A stretch of 13,316 bases of DNA, taken from Spirogloea muscicola. Taxonomy: Eukaryota > Streptophyta > Zygnematophyceae > Spirogloeales > Spirogloeaceae. Positions within the stretch are counted from its first letter, which is position 1, and every line of letters begins with the position of its first letter. The position numbers and the translations under genes were made by a program. Of this stretch, positions 1 through 8,429 are shown one piece after another. The stretch lies in the NCBI GenBank assembly GCA_009602725.1, contig WELB01000054.1:185031-198346 (forward strand), read 5' to 3'. The notes below the pieces were generated by a model. It was not told the DNA's origin, ran no database searches, and saw only the letters and a program-made list of their open reading frames with translations.

Positions 1-401
1 CGCCGCCGCCTGGCCGGCCTCGGCGCTGTGCCGCGCCTCGCCGCCGCGCTGCCCAGCCTCGCCGCCGCCGCTGCCGCCACGGCGCCAAGTGGCGACAGCA
101 GCGAGGAGCACCTTGGCCTGCTCCTCCGCCTCCTGCGCAACCTGTGCGCCGGCGAGCAGCGCAGCCAGGACGACCTGCTGCGCTGCGGCGGCGTCGCCGC
201 CGCCGCTGGCGCCCTGGACGCGCTCGCTGCAGCCGCCGCAGACAACGACTCCGGCAGCCGGCAGTGGCGGCGGGCTGCCGGCGGCGCCGCCGCGGCGGGC
301 CTGCAGCTCCTTGGCAACGCCTGCGGCGGCGGGAGTGCCCACCGGGAGGCGGTCTGGGCGAGGTGCCTCCCTGCAACCTTCCCCGAGCTCGCAGGTGCCC
401 T

Positions 402-432
<31 letters not shown>

Positions 433-1893
433 TGCCGCCGGCTTCTGGCTCTGCCGATGGCAATGCCGCCACGCTCTCCAGAAGGCCATCTGACCTCACT
501 GACACCCATGACGCTCGCGCCATCTCGCCAGCCGTCTCGCCATCGCTGCTGGCTGACGCCGGCCTCCGCGCCGACGCCCTGCACGAGCCCCTCTCCATGG
601 TCCTCTACACCTGCTGCCGCGAGAGCGGCGACCGCTGCAAGGAGCTCTGCCATGGCCCTGGCGCGCGCTGCCTCGCTGCCCTCCTCGGCGGCGCTGGCAA
701 GGAGAGCGGTAAGGGCGCGAGCTTGCACACTATGCCCGAGCGCCGGCTTCTGGCATCAGCGCCGGCGGCCTTTTGTGTGACCATTGGTCGCTTCTGCAGG
801 CTCCAGCGGTGCCAGAACGTGGCTTCAGCTGCTGGTCGGCGCCCTCTGCCTCCAGCTGTCGCTGCTCAGCGACGTCGTTGCCGGCCTAGCATCGCAGGCA
901 GCGGCAAAGGCGGCAGCGGGCACCATTGGCGACGACCGTCTTGCACCCGTGGCTGTCATGACCAAGGAGCAGGCCAGCTTGTTGACGATCCTTGCTGACC
1001 TCATCGATGAGAAGAGTCATCAGAACGAGGCAGCGCTGCCCCAAAGCCGTGGCAGCGAGGCAGCGGTTGCGATTGCCACAGACTGCGGGCGCCCAGCAGC
1101 TGACAGGGTTGGCCCTCAGCAGCTCCTGCCCGTCATCGCTGACCTCTTTGCCCAGGCCGCCGTGGCTGTAGCGGAGCGTCAGCAACGCGGCGGCAGCACG
1201 CCGTCCTCGACCACTGCAACGAACGCTGGACCGCCAGCCCAGCCGTTGGCAACTATGACTGGCAATAGCGTGAGGTGCTCAGATCTGGGCGGCCTGGAGG
1301 TCGGTGGAGCTGATCCTGCTGCGGTTGTTCTCGCCTGTTCCCTGCAGCTGCTCCGGTCACTGACCGCTGGTGCAGCGACCTCCAGCGATGCTACCGAGGT
1401 GCTCGGCAGTGTCCTCAATCGAGTACTTGATGCGCTCGAGGCACTCCCCCAACCTCTCCCGGCAACGTTTCGAGCCACACAAGCACGTGGAGGCATGGCA
1501 GAGGCCCCCATGGCGCGTATGGCAAATGCTGGCTCCGCATTGTCCAGTTACCCAATCGTGGAGCCGTACTCTGGCTACCGCACGGGGCTCGTAGCAGTCA
1601 TTTGCAATGCCGTCTACCGCCGCCCTTCGTGCCAGGACGAGGTGCGGCGGCGGGGCAAGCTGCTGCTTGTGCTGCAGCAGTGCGTCGTGGACGATCGTAA
1701 TCCCTGGCTCCGTGAATGGGGCCTCTTTGCCATGCGCAACCTGCTTGAAGGCAGCGAGGCAAACGCGTGCGAGGTCTCAGCACTCACCTTCCAGGGCGTC
1801 GCTGACAATCCGCAGCTGCGGGAGCTGGGGTGGGAAGTCCAGCTTGAGCCTGCCACAGGAAAGCCGCGCCTGGTCCGCGCCAGCTCATCGTAA
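1..1893 (+). CDS. ATXN10: Ataxin-10-like protein, 5' partial, three exon segments
   Basis: Homologue of ataxin-10, an armadillo-like helical-repeat cytoplasmic protein linked in animals to cell survival and cytokinesis; its role in this organism is unknown. Segments 1-394, 532-708 and 800-1893 join with GT-AG introns at 395-531 and 709-799 and give one open frame of 554 residues, ending at the TAA at 1891-1893. The first segment carries LLRLLRNLCAGEQRSQDD and LQLLGNACGGG. The second carries LHEPLSMVLYTCC. The last ends with the diagnostic C-terminal ataxin-10 domain (about residues 448-520), including VLQQCVVDDRNPWLREWG and FAMRNLLEGSEAN. Human ataxin-10 is about 475 residues, so this version is longer, with Ala- and Gly-rich insertions. 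The frame is open at base 1 with no ATG, so the true start lies upstream of the window. Family assignment is firm. The first intron is inferred from frame continuity, and extra in-frame introns inside 800-1893 cannot be excluded. Confidence 0.85.
395..531 (+). other. Inferred intron in the ATXN10-like gene, contains (CCG)10
   Basis: Coding sense moves from frame 1 (ending FPELA) to frame 3 (starting near SLLADAGL). A GT donor after gcag at 394 and an AG acceptor at 530-531 (tctcgccag) define 137 bp. This length corrects the phase exactly and forms a GCC alanine codon across the junction. An indel in the CCG run could mimic this, but the splice model needs no error. Confidence 0.6.
402..431. 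repeat. (CCG)10 microsatellite
   Basis: Ten perfect CCG units followed by imperfect ones. Under the preferred splice model it is intronic. If read through it would encode poly-Arg or poly-Pro, neither of which fits the ataxin-10 family. Its length may vary between individuals or assemblies. Confidence 0.9.
709..799 (+). other. Intron in the ATXN10-like gene
   Basis: Donor gcg|GTAAGG at 709 and acceptor cttctgCAG at 797-799 remove 91 bp, including the in-frame TGA at 778-780. They join frame 3 (LLGGAGKES) to frame 1 (GARTWLQLLVG) through a GGC glycine codon. Both splice sites are near consensus. Confidence 0.8.
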
Positions 1894-2073
1894 AGCCATG
1901 GCCCTGCCTTTGAGGCACTCGGCAGCTGCTTCACCTGGACAAAATGAGCTCAGCAAAGCATTGCTGTACATAAGCAATAGTAGATCTAATTTAAGTCGCA
2001 CTCCCTTTGCTGCCGCCTTAGAATAGTGGTTGACCATCCCCGCTTTCCTTTGAGACCTCATCCATTGTCATTC

Positions 2074-2128
2074 GTTCATTCCTTTTCTGGGCTGGCCTAT
2101 TAAAGCCATCGCCCTCTACTGAAAGAGT
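2074..2128 (+). repeat. Dispersed hairpin repeat, subtype B
   Basis: Begins GTTCATTCCTTTTCTGGG and continues GGCTGGCC, AAGCCATCGCCCTC and a CTGAAAGAG tail. The same blocks recur near 8719 (+) and, reverse-complemented, near 5014. The arms GGCT/AGCC are weaker than in subtype A. Confidence 0.65.
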
Positions 2129-2137
2129 CTTTCTTAT

Positions 2138-2170
2138 GTCCATTCGCGGTGGGCTGGCCTTTCACAGAGA
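2138..2170 (+). repeat. Dispersed hairpin repeat, subtype B, truncated
   Basis: TGTCCATTCGCGGT then GGGCTGGCCTTTCACAGA, lying 10 bp after the previous copy. The right arm (CAGCC) is lost. Confidence 0.55.
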
Positions 2171-2554
2171 GGCGCAAAGTGATGATCCTTTTAGGGAATG
2201 GCGCAAGGTGGAGTCGCCGGGTGGCAGATCAACTACGAGGCTTTTGCCATCAAGACATTCGCCTGTTTGTCACACTATGGCCGTCAAGACTCACTCAGTT
2301 GTCCACAACTTCACGAAGAGACTAAGGAGGCCACTAGCCTTGCGCTTGCCTGCTCCCCAGTAGGCCGTTGGCCTCCAACGGGGCCAGGCACACTGAGACG
2401 TGCGAATCGCCGTGCAAAGTGCACCTTACCAAGATGTCTGCAAATGGATGTTCAAACATCTTCAGTCAACAAAAGCAGATCTGAGAAACAGCTCTTCCAG
2501 TGTAGGCAATGGCTGTGAGAGGCCAGCTTGAAACGATCAACAAGGTCTGAAGTA

Positions 2555-2690
2555 GCCGGATTGGAGTAGCTCGAGGGCGGAATGCCCCTGTCAAACCCGG
2601 CGGCAGCAGCTAAGACGTGACCTGCCTGCAACTGCACGGCTAATGCCAAGGAACGCTGCAGAAGATGGCAAGGTGCAGTCTGTACACCCT
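2555..2690 (-). mobile_element. RLE-type LINE remnant, C-terminal piece
   Basis: Read on the minus strand, VYRLHLAIFCSV followed, after a frame slip, by LQAGHVLAAAAG and PPSSYSN aligns in order with the better-kept copy at 12703-13283 (VFRMRLAVSFQ, RAGRALAAAS, PASSYSD). The LLTRGY end is broken by small deletions (AATCCGGCTACT where AATCTGCGGCTGCTGACT is expected). It is the most decayed recognisable copy in this cluster. Confidence 0.55.
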
Positions 2691-2710
2691 AAAAGCAAGA
2701 GGCTCTCTTA

Positions 2711-2745
2711 GAAGAGGGCGAGGGCTGTAAGAAAGCCAGCCAAGG
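2711..2745 (-). repeat. Dispersed hairpin repeat, subtype B, partial
   Basis: On the minus strand it reads CTTGGCTGGCTTTCTTACAG followed by CCCTCGCCCTCTTC. This matches the GGCTGGCC, CAGCC and TCGCCCTCTTC blocks of the copies at 2074 and 8719. Confidence 0.5.
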
Positions 2746-2813
2746 ACAAGGTTCAAAGGGCCGACAGTCGCTGGCAATACGCAGCTACGCAAGCAACTAC
2801 ATTTTATGGGAGC

Positions 2814-3010
2814 TCAGTAACCCCTAGTCAGCAGCCGCAGGTTGGAGTGACTGGAGGCTGGAAAAGAGACACCCAACAAGACCCAGAAGAGCAGATAAAG
2901 CGCGGCCTGCCCGCAAGTGCACTGCATGAGCCTGGGAACGCTGGAATGAGATGGAGGGCCGCATGCAAACCACCTGGGCAATCGACCCGGCAGCATGAAG
3001 CCGAGCAGCT
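2814..3010 (-). mobile_element. RLE-type LINE remnant, C-terminal tail
   Basis: Minus-strand reading gives LHAAGSIAQVVCMRPSISFQ, then AHAVHLRAGRALSALL in one frame. After a frame shift it ends with SNLRLLTRGY and the stop (TGA at the low-coordinate end). These are the terminal landmarks of the family. It lies directly downstream of another copy's stop at 3087, so two tails sit head to tail. The bases after the stop (GAGCTCC) match those after the copies at 4962 and 13283. Confidence 0.7.
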
Positions 3011-3086
3011 CTCCGTGCTCCCAAATGCCAGCCAGATGCATACAGGTGTTCATGACGGAGCCAAAGGCTAGGCAGACAGGGCGCCC

Positions 3087-3955
3087 TCAATACCCCCGTG
3101 TCAGCAGTAGGAAGTCAGATGAGCTGAGGGGAGGAAGAGCAATCCCGCTGCGCAAGTCAGAGGCTGCTGCAAGGGCGCGACCAGCCCGGCGATGCAAAGC
3201 AATCGCCTGGGACCACTGTAGGCACATAGACAAACGCATGCGGTAGCAGGACACAAGACCCAGAGGCACCGAGCCACCGGGAAGGGCTGCACCCTGTTCC
3301 CGGCTGCACCCTGTTCCCGGATTCTTTCATATCAGCAGCCGCTTTCATCCCGGCGCCTTTGGTCACCTTGAGAGGCCAGCAGCGAGAGTAACGAGGACGA
3401 CCGACCCCCATAACACCCATGGATGTCCATGGCCAGGGGGTAAAAGGTATCACCCGCCGGGTGGTCCTTGTACTTGTGCAGCTTCTTCTGTTCGGCCACC
3501 TTCACAGCATAGCCGGTCTCAGAAGTAATGGGGCTCTTCGTCCGGAAGCTGTCGGTGAGGACAACGTCCATGAGGAGCCGCTTGCCACCTCCCCGGGGAA
3601 TGCCAACCAGATTGACACGCCTCGTCCGAGGGACCCCATTGCGGAGTTGGATGGGCATCACCCCAATGCTCTCCAACGCCACTTGATATCCCGCCTCCTT
3701 GACGATGCCATACATGGCGTCACGTAGGAGGTTGTGGGAGCCCGTGCGCTCACTGCCTTTGGCACACCTGAGCATGTGGTCACCCATGAGCAATGCATCA
3801 TGCTCAATAAGCCCACATTCACATTGGATCACCCCTGTCAAGCCCAGGGATGGTAGCCAAGGCGGCGGCGCATAGCATCGCAAAACAAGCATTTTCCATC
3901 CGCAAGCACGCATTCAAAGGCAAAGCGCGGAGCCACTCAGACGCTCCCAAAACAG
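3087..3955 (-). mobile_element. RLE-type LINE remnant: Cys/His motif, nuclease core and tail
   Basis: The longest single copy in the minus-strand cluster. From 3955 downward it has GASEWLRALPLNACLRM (pre-nuclease segment). After a frameshift comes QCECG, then GDHMLRCAKGSERTGSHN, which fits C-x-C-x12-H-x3-C-x9-H. Next are EAGYQVALE and RRVNLVGIPRGGGKRLLMD, then QKKLHKYKDHPAGD and a degraded segment. It ends YRMRLSMCLQ, RAGRALAAAS and LLLTRGY-stop. This order matches the C-terminal zinc motif plus PD-(D/E)XK-like nuclease of RLE LINEs. The first catalytic Asp of the R-x-D motif is Asn here, and the frame is broken at least twice, so it is dead. No reverse transcriptase domain is present. The class assignment rests on motif order, not on a database match. 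Confidence 0.7.
3286..3319. repeat. Perfect 17-bp tandem duplication
   Basis: GCTGCACCCTGTTCCCG occurs at 3286-3302 and again at 3303-3319, inside the degraded part of the LINE remnant. It probably arose by slippage or repair. Confidence 0.9.
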
Positions 3956-4149
3956 ATAGGAGCCGAGCCTGGCCTCGAGCATCCCCTTGGAAGAGACTCC
4001 GGAGATGCTCCAGTGGTTGCTCGTCTGCAGCACGGGAAAACCGCAATTGAGCCTTAACATCAAAACGTCAGCCCAGGCAGCAAAACTAGCAGGCTCATTC
4101 ACCAGAGGCGGGTATGCGGCAAAGAGGTCCATGCTTTGAGAGTCACTTG

Positions 4150-4735
4150 GAAAGGCAATTAATGCCCCGCCGACAAGCTGCTGCAGGAGATCCAGCCATC
4201 GACTGTCAAATGCCCCGTGCACTTCTATCGCTTGCGCCACAGAGTCATTGCCAGTAAAATGGTCCGCGTACTTGCGCTCTTTACCGACCGCAGTCTTCAA
4301 CTGTGTGCCCTGCCTCCGCAGCCTGTTTGTTGAGGTTGGTGGAGTTGAAGGAGTCGGTTGTCATGACGTCCGCGGGGTACCCTTCTATGCATGACAGCAA
4401 CGAGCTTGGCACACTGCGTGTGGAGACGACCGCCAGCCACCAGCTAATAGGCATGACAGATTGTCAAGACCACGGTGTAGCCGGCCACGAGGACCACGCT
4501 GAACATGCCGTTCTGCAGGAGGTCGTTGGACCTTGTCCGCTCTCCCCCGTGTGTGCAGCGAAGCATGGGTGCAGCCGAGTCCCACAGCATCGGCGTTGCG
4601 TGCTCCGCACTTGCACTGCATCACACAAGCGAGGCAAGGGCGGGTGAAGGCCAAGAGCCGGTGGACAGCCGTCCGGAAGGCATCGTCCACAACGGTCAGC
4701 GCAGCATAGAGGTGGAGCCCTGTCAACCACGTCGT
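4150..4735 (-). mobile_element. RLE-type LINE remnant: Cys/His motif and nuclease core
   Basis: A second, separately decayed copy. Minus-strand pieces in order are VDDAFRTAVHRLLAFT, MQCKCGARNADAV, MLRCTHGGERTRSNDLLQ (different frame), AGYTVV, PADVMTTDSFNSTN, GKERKYADH and AIEVHGAFDSRWLDLLQQL. The same order is seen at 12703-13283 and 3087-3955. Frameshifts separate at least three pieces, and the final Cys/His histidine is Asn. The tail (RAGRAL to RGY) is missing; the sequence downstream of about 4150 is not recognised until the next copy begins near 3955. Confidence 0.65.
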
Positions 4736-4961
4736 CATAAGTCATCGCATCATCAGGAGGCCATGCCTGCGAGAGATCAAGCAGCCAAAGGAAAAACACA
4801 ACAGCTCGTCCAATATATAAGGCAGGCGCTCAAAGAAGCCAGCCCAGAATGAAAACAGCTCCTCCAAGTCGACAGCAATAACCCAGGAAAAATGGAAATA
4901 GTCAAGGGCCGAGAGGCGCCTACACCACACAGCTATGCAAGAGACTAAAACGGATTGGAGC
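4736..4961 (-). other. Probable retroelement 3' UTR and partial hairpin repeat
   Basis: No gene. At 4833-4852 the minus strand reads TTCATTCTGGGCTGGCTTCT, the left half of the hairpin repeat. At 4900-4960 there are short matches to the segment following the 2814 copy (AGCTATGCAAG against AGCTACGCAAG, then GAGCT next to the stop). This suggests a related 3' UTR. Confidence 0.4.
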
Positions 4962-4991
4962 TTAGTAAACCCGAGTTAGCAGCAGCAAACA
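4962..4991 (-). mobile_element. LINE remnant, last codons only
   Basis: Minus strand reads CLLLLTRVY then TAA. This matches the conserved end LL(T/S)RGY-stop of the other copies, and GCTCC follows the stop as in the 2814 copy. Only about 30 bp can be assigned, so the call depends on context. Confidence 0.45.
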
Positions 4992-5013
4992 AGAAAGATT
5001 TATTCAGTAAAAA

Positions 5014-5043
5014 GCGATGGCTGTGATTGGTCAGCCCAGAAAA
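5014..5043 (-). repeat. Dispersed hairpin repeat, subtype B
   Basis: Contains GGCTG (5019-5023) and CAGCC (5032-5036) as perfect 5-bp arms. On the minus strand it reads TTTTCTGGGCTGACCAATCA then CAGCCATCGC, matching the copies at 2074 and 8719. Confidence 0.6.
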
Positions 5044-5134
5044 CGGAGTAAGCCAACTCCGAATTGGGCCAGTAAAGCAGAGCAAGAGAAAGAAGAGAAA
5101 GGAAAGGAGTGGACTGCAGTTCTTCTCAATAGGC

Positions 5135-5160
5135 AGGCCTGTCACAACCATCGCCCTCGT
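5135..5160 (+). repeat. Partial hairpin repeat, subtype B, inverted relative to 5014
   Basis: GGCCTGTCACAACCATCGCC followed by CTCG matches the right half of subtype B. With the copy at 5014-5043 it forms an inverted pair about 100 bp apart. Confidence 0.45.
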
Positions 5161-5950
5161 AAGCTGCATCTCTTCTTCAGACAGGCACTTTCTGACTGGT
5201 TGGACTTCCTTTATCATGTGCTTGTTTCTTGGTTGGTTGACTACACCGAGGATTTTGTAAGGTTGTACCTTGCAGCCCAACAATGGTTTGTTTGCAGTTT
5301 GCAGCTACTGAGGAGCGCACTGACTGGGCTGCCTCTCACAGCCACCGCTGTAAACTTGGAAGCGCTGTTCCTTACTGAGTGGCCATCCGCAGTGGCGACT
5401 TAATATTGTCGAAGTTTATATAAGATTCCCATTATCTCTTAGCCCCAAACAGTGCTGTTACCGCTCATATGGTGTTCAGACACGTGTGGGCATGTTCCCC
5501 GGAGCTTGCCTTGGTCATATGCCCGTGAGCCTCGTGCCGGACGCCGCGTGCCGCCGTGGCACTGGTGCCGTTGTCGTTTTCCATTATGTTCCGTCCAGGC
5601 TCGTCCGGGTGGCCTGCATGCTCCCGGCATGCTCGGCCCCAGACATGCTCGGCAGCATGCGTAGGCTCCAACGCCCCCGGCCGTTGAATTGACCTCGCTT
5701 CAATTTCATGCCCACCACGCGCCTTCTCTCCCTCCCCCGGTGGCATGCTCGGTCTCGGCCATAGCTCGAACTCGGCCACGATCGGCTGCATGGCGCCTGC
5801 TGGAGACAGCCCGTGGCTCCTTGTCAAGCACGCTCCTCACGGGACGGGCCTTGGGACGACCGCCATGCACCCTAGAAAAAATAAAAAGAATGCGGCTGCT
5901 GATATTAAAGAATCGGCTGTAAAATGCCGAAAACCCTGGAGGGAGGGTGG
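5161..5950. other. Intergenic region, no gene recognised
   Basis: Several open frames exist on both strands, but none shows a recognisable domain or consistent coding character. A weak hairpin-repeat piece lies near 5326-5352 (GGGCTGCCTCTCACAGCC). A cluster of CATGCTCGG motifs lies at 5616-5752. A 23-bp block at 5892-5914 is shared with 3320-3342. The promoter of the downstream LRR gene may lie in the latter half, but no TATA box is evident. Confidence 0.5.
5616..5752. repeat. Cluster of GCATGCTC(GG) motifs
   Basis: GCATGCTC occurs at 5616, CATGCTCGG at 5628 and 5644, and GCATGCTCGG at 5743. The hexamer GCATGC is palindromic. The cluster lies about 500-640 bp before the LRR gene's start. Function is unknown; it could be a regulatory cluster or a decayed repeat. 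Confidence 0.4.
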
Positions 5951-5954
5951 CAAG

Positions 5955-6033
5955 GAGAAAGCGACCAGAGAGAAGAAAGTGCTCGCCATAGAAAAAGGGG
6001 GCCAGCAAAGCCAGTCCAGAAAGAATGGACAAG
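5955..6033 (-). repeat. Dispersed hairpin repeat, close to the copy at 12020
   Basis: Minus strand reads GTCCATTCTTTCTGGACTGG, then CTTTGCTGGCCCCC, then TCTATGGCGAGCACTTTCTT. The copy at 12020-12078 has the same blocks (GTCCATTG, GGCTTTGCCAGCC, TCTCTATGGGCGAGCACTTC). The arms have mutated (ACTGGC against GCTGGC), so the stem is weakened. It lies about 220 bp upstream of the LRR gene's preferred start. Confidence 0.6.
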
Positions 6034-6251
6034 AAAGAATGGAGAGAGGGACTCTTCCAGTGGGAGTAGTAGAGGTTTTGCAAGTGAGAAGCCTAGCCGC
6101 CGAAAAGCCAATCGTCCTGACGCAAGCCAAGGACTGCAGCTAGAGCACGGCCAGCATGCAGTTGCAAGGAAAGCCGTCCTTGTCAAGTCTCGAGCTGCAC
6201 CTTCCCCCCGCCGCCGCCGCCACCGCCACTGCCGCCGCCGCCGCCGCCGCC

Positions 6252-8106
6252 ATGTCCGCCGCGAGCCCCGCCACGGCCGGCGGCGACGAGGTCCTGCCGG
6301 ACGAGCTGCTGGAGCGCGTGATGCGGCGGGCGACTTACGCCCGCCCTGCCGCCGGCGGCGGGGCCGCCTGCTTCGCTCCGCCGGCGGCCGCCGCGCCGGC
6401 GCTCGCGCCCCTCGGCGTCGGCCTCCGCCCGCCGGGCGAGGACCCGGCCTTCCTGGCGGCCTTCCCGGGCCTCACCGAGCTCCACATGCTCCTGGCCGTG
6501 GAGTTTGGCCCATGCGGGGCTCAATTTGGGAAGATGGACCCAGGCGCGTCAGGCCTCGCTGCCCTCGACCACACGCCGCGCCTCCGGCGGCTGACCCTGC
6601 AGAGCTCCGAAAGCGCGGCCGTCCGCAGCCTGACTCGGCTCACGGAGCTCGAGAGCCTGGCCCTGCACTGCCGGAACGTGGGAGGTGAGCGACAGCGCCA
6701 GCCCTTTGCGCCGCTCTGCTGACTGCGCAGCCAATTTCTCTTGTGCGTTTGCACCGTAAGCATAAAAGCATAAGAAGGAAGGCTGCAGCTGCGATGGCTG
6801 CATAAGGGCAATGCCGCTTGTTGGCAGAAGAGCCATGACCTTCGACCTCCTGACGATGCAATACAACGTGCTGCCAGACGAGGACGTGCACATTATCACG
6901 TCATTCTGCCGGCGTTTGACGTGTCTGAAGCTCTCCAACAACAGATATGAACAGACCTTAATATCAGACGAGGGCTTGCGTCATGTGGCGGACCACTTAC
7001 AGCAGCTTCGGGTGCTCAAGCTGGCAACCGTGAACAGCATCACGGACTTTGGGGTCTGGCAGATAGCAGCCAACTGCCGCCAGCTTCAGAGCGTACAATG
7101 GAGCAGGTGCTCGGGGCTGTCCACAGGTTTACCGCTGAGAATATTGGCAGAGCGCCCCTTCCTCACCGAGCTGGTCAGTGACCAATTCTGGATCAAGCAC
7201 ATGCGCAACAAGTTGCAAGAGCTGCCTGGTCTTGCGCACCTGGAGGTAGTATCTTTGTTTCTTGATTCAAATGAAACACATGGAGAGCCAGATATGTTGG
7301 GTGTCTTCATCACCTCTTGCCCGCGATTGCGTGATCTCTCCCTGGAAGGTCCTGAGATTGAGAGAGAGAACTTAGGAGGAGGGCATATTCTGGACGACTG
7401 GTTACCCAACCGCAGCGGACAGACGAAGCTTCTCACTACGCTCACCTTGAAGAATTGGAGCATCAACTGGCCGCATCTGCTAGCATTCCTCTTGCTGTGC
7501 ACCCCAAGTCTGCAGGCACTCCAGCTGCATAAAGTCAGCTTCAACGAGGGCGCTGTTCCTCACCACCACAAGCTGCCACTCTTGCGCTCCCTTAAGTGTT
7601 CACTCCTTCCAAGTAGAGAGCACATGGAGCGGCACACGGAGCGGCAATTCCTGTCCTTTGGACAATGGTGCCCGAACCTCACGTCCTTGAGCATCCTTGG
7701 CTCTGATTCTTGGTCGAGATCCTTCACTGACCCCAAGTTGATGGTGGAGATGCTCAGCAATCTTAGCTGCCTGGTTGGTCTTGAGCTTGAAGTTCCTGTA
7801 CCTGATCCACTCACAGTACAATTGATTGGCCGTTCGCTTCGGAGAATCGGAGAAAATTCTCAACACTTGGATGCGTGGAGCAGTCTTAAGCTTGACTCTG
7901 TCAGAAGTCTCTCCTGCGAGCACATGCACGCCCACTGTGTGCGTCACTTACTTAGTGCTTGTTCACAGTTGCAGGCATTGCACTTGCACAGATGCGCCAC
8001 ACTAATTTGACTGCTCTTCTTGATGACATACTCTCTACCTGCCCAAAACTGTGCGAGATCGGCCTTGGTGCTTCTCACAAGATGTTAGGGCTCGGAGTCC
8101 GGTTTA
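6252..8106 (+). CDS. Leucine-rich-repeat protein with possible F-box start, frameshift near 8005
   Basis: Exon 1 runs from ATG 6252 (gccgccATG, purine at -3) to 6684. Exon 2 begins near 6833 and stays open to the TGA at 8008-8010. A frame change near 8005 is needed to continue to a strong donor (GTAAGC) at 8107. An in-frame ATG at 6156 would add a poly-Ala leader. Residues 14-25 (LPDELLERVMRR) resemble the start of an F-box, but the rest of that domain is not clear. Leucine-rich repeats follow, of the Cys-containing kind typical of FBXL/AMN1 proteins: LTCLKLSNN, ITDFGVWQIAANCRQLQSV, FITSCPRLRDLSLEG, LLSACSQLQALHLHRC, and after the shift DDILSTCPKLCEIGLG. If the F-box is real, it would recruit substrates to an SCF ubiquitin ligase; this is inference. 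Exon 1 is far more GC-rich than exon 2. The gene may be intact with a sequence error, or a young pseudogene. Confidence 0.65.
6685..6832 (+). other. Intron of the LRR gene, acceptor uncertain
   Basis: Donor ggag|GTGAGC at 6685 is clear. The phase (one base carried over) fits the AG at 6831-6832, giving CRNVG-A-MTFDLLTMQYN. The more typical acceptor ttggCAG at 6825-6827 is out of phase. An upstream AG at 6780-6781 is also in phase but would add unlikely residues. Confidence 0.55.
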
Positions 8107-8429
8107 GTAAGCGGTTTAAGTCCTTAGAATCATTTGACTCGGCTTGGATGCTCTCAGCATTCTTTCATGGTTCCCCTAGTTATGTGGAAAGCTATCATTT
8201 CCATCGTGATGGCAACCACAACTTGTGATGTCAACGATCTGCTTTGCTTGGTCATAGTTTTTGCGACCAGCCACGTGCCCATGCATATGCTCTCATCGAT
8301 CATCTTTCATTTCTTGTTATCTGCTTATATACCACGTCTAGTCTCTGAACCAGTAAGACATTGCTGCAAGTCCTAATGTTTGCATCCTCACACCATTGAC
8401 GAAAAGCGATGAAGCTCAATACAAATAGA
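8107..8429 (+). other. Presumed intron or non-coding stretch inside the LRR gene
   Basis: Begins at a GTAAGC donor. No frame across this stretch looks like LRR sequence. A second donor-like GTAAGA lies at 8353, so a further small exon could be hidden here; I could not identify one. Confidence 0.35.

Larger units (their letters stand above)
1894..2554. other. 3' flank of the ATXN10-like gene, no gene recognised
   Basis: Less GC-rich than the upstream exons. It begins with the presumed 3' UTR (TGTACATAAGCAATAG near 1966). No AATAAA and no clear green-algal TGTAA poly(A) signal is seen in a convincing place. Short open frames exist but show no family resemblance. The region carries two copies of the dispersed hairpin repeat, near 2074-2128 and 2138-2170. 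Confidence 0.6.

Noticed and set aside
28-780. Unspliced 250-codon frame at the window start
   Set aside because: After about 394 it becomes poly-Arg and low-complexity, while ataxin-10-like residues continue in another frame, so the unspliced reading is not the protein.
144-998. Frame-3 reading with an Arg- and Pro-rich start
   Set aside because: Only its part at 532-708 carries ataxin-10-like sequence. The rest is the out-of-frame shadow of the exons and intron.
1270-1347. A 78-bp GT-AG pair inside the last ataxin-10-like exon
   Set aside because: It is in phase, but the enclosed residues (DPAAVVLACSLQLLRSL) continue the helical-repeat pattern, so it is more likely coding.
2198-2518. 106-codon plus-strand open frame as a gene
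   Set aside because: No family resemblance or splice context. It overlaps repeat-rich 3' flank.
5465-5827. 120-codon minus-strand open frame as a gene
   Set aside because: No recognisable domain or neighbour logic, and high GC makes long chance frames common here.
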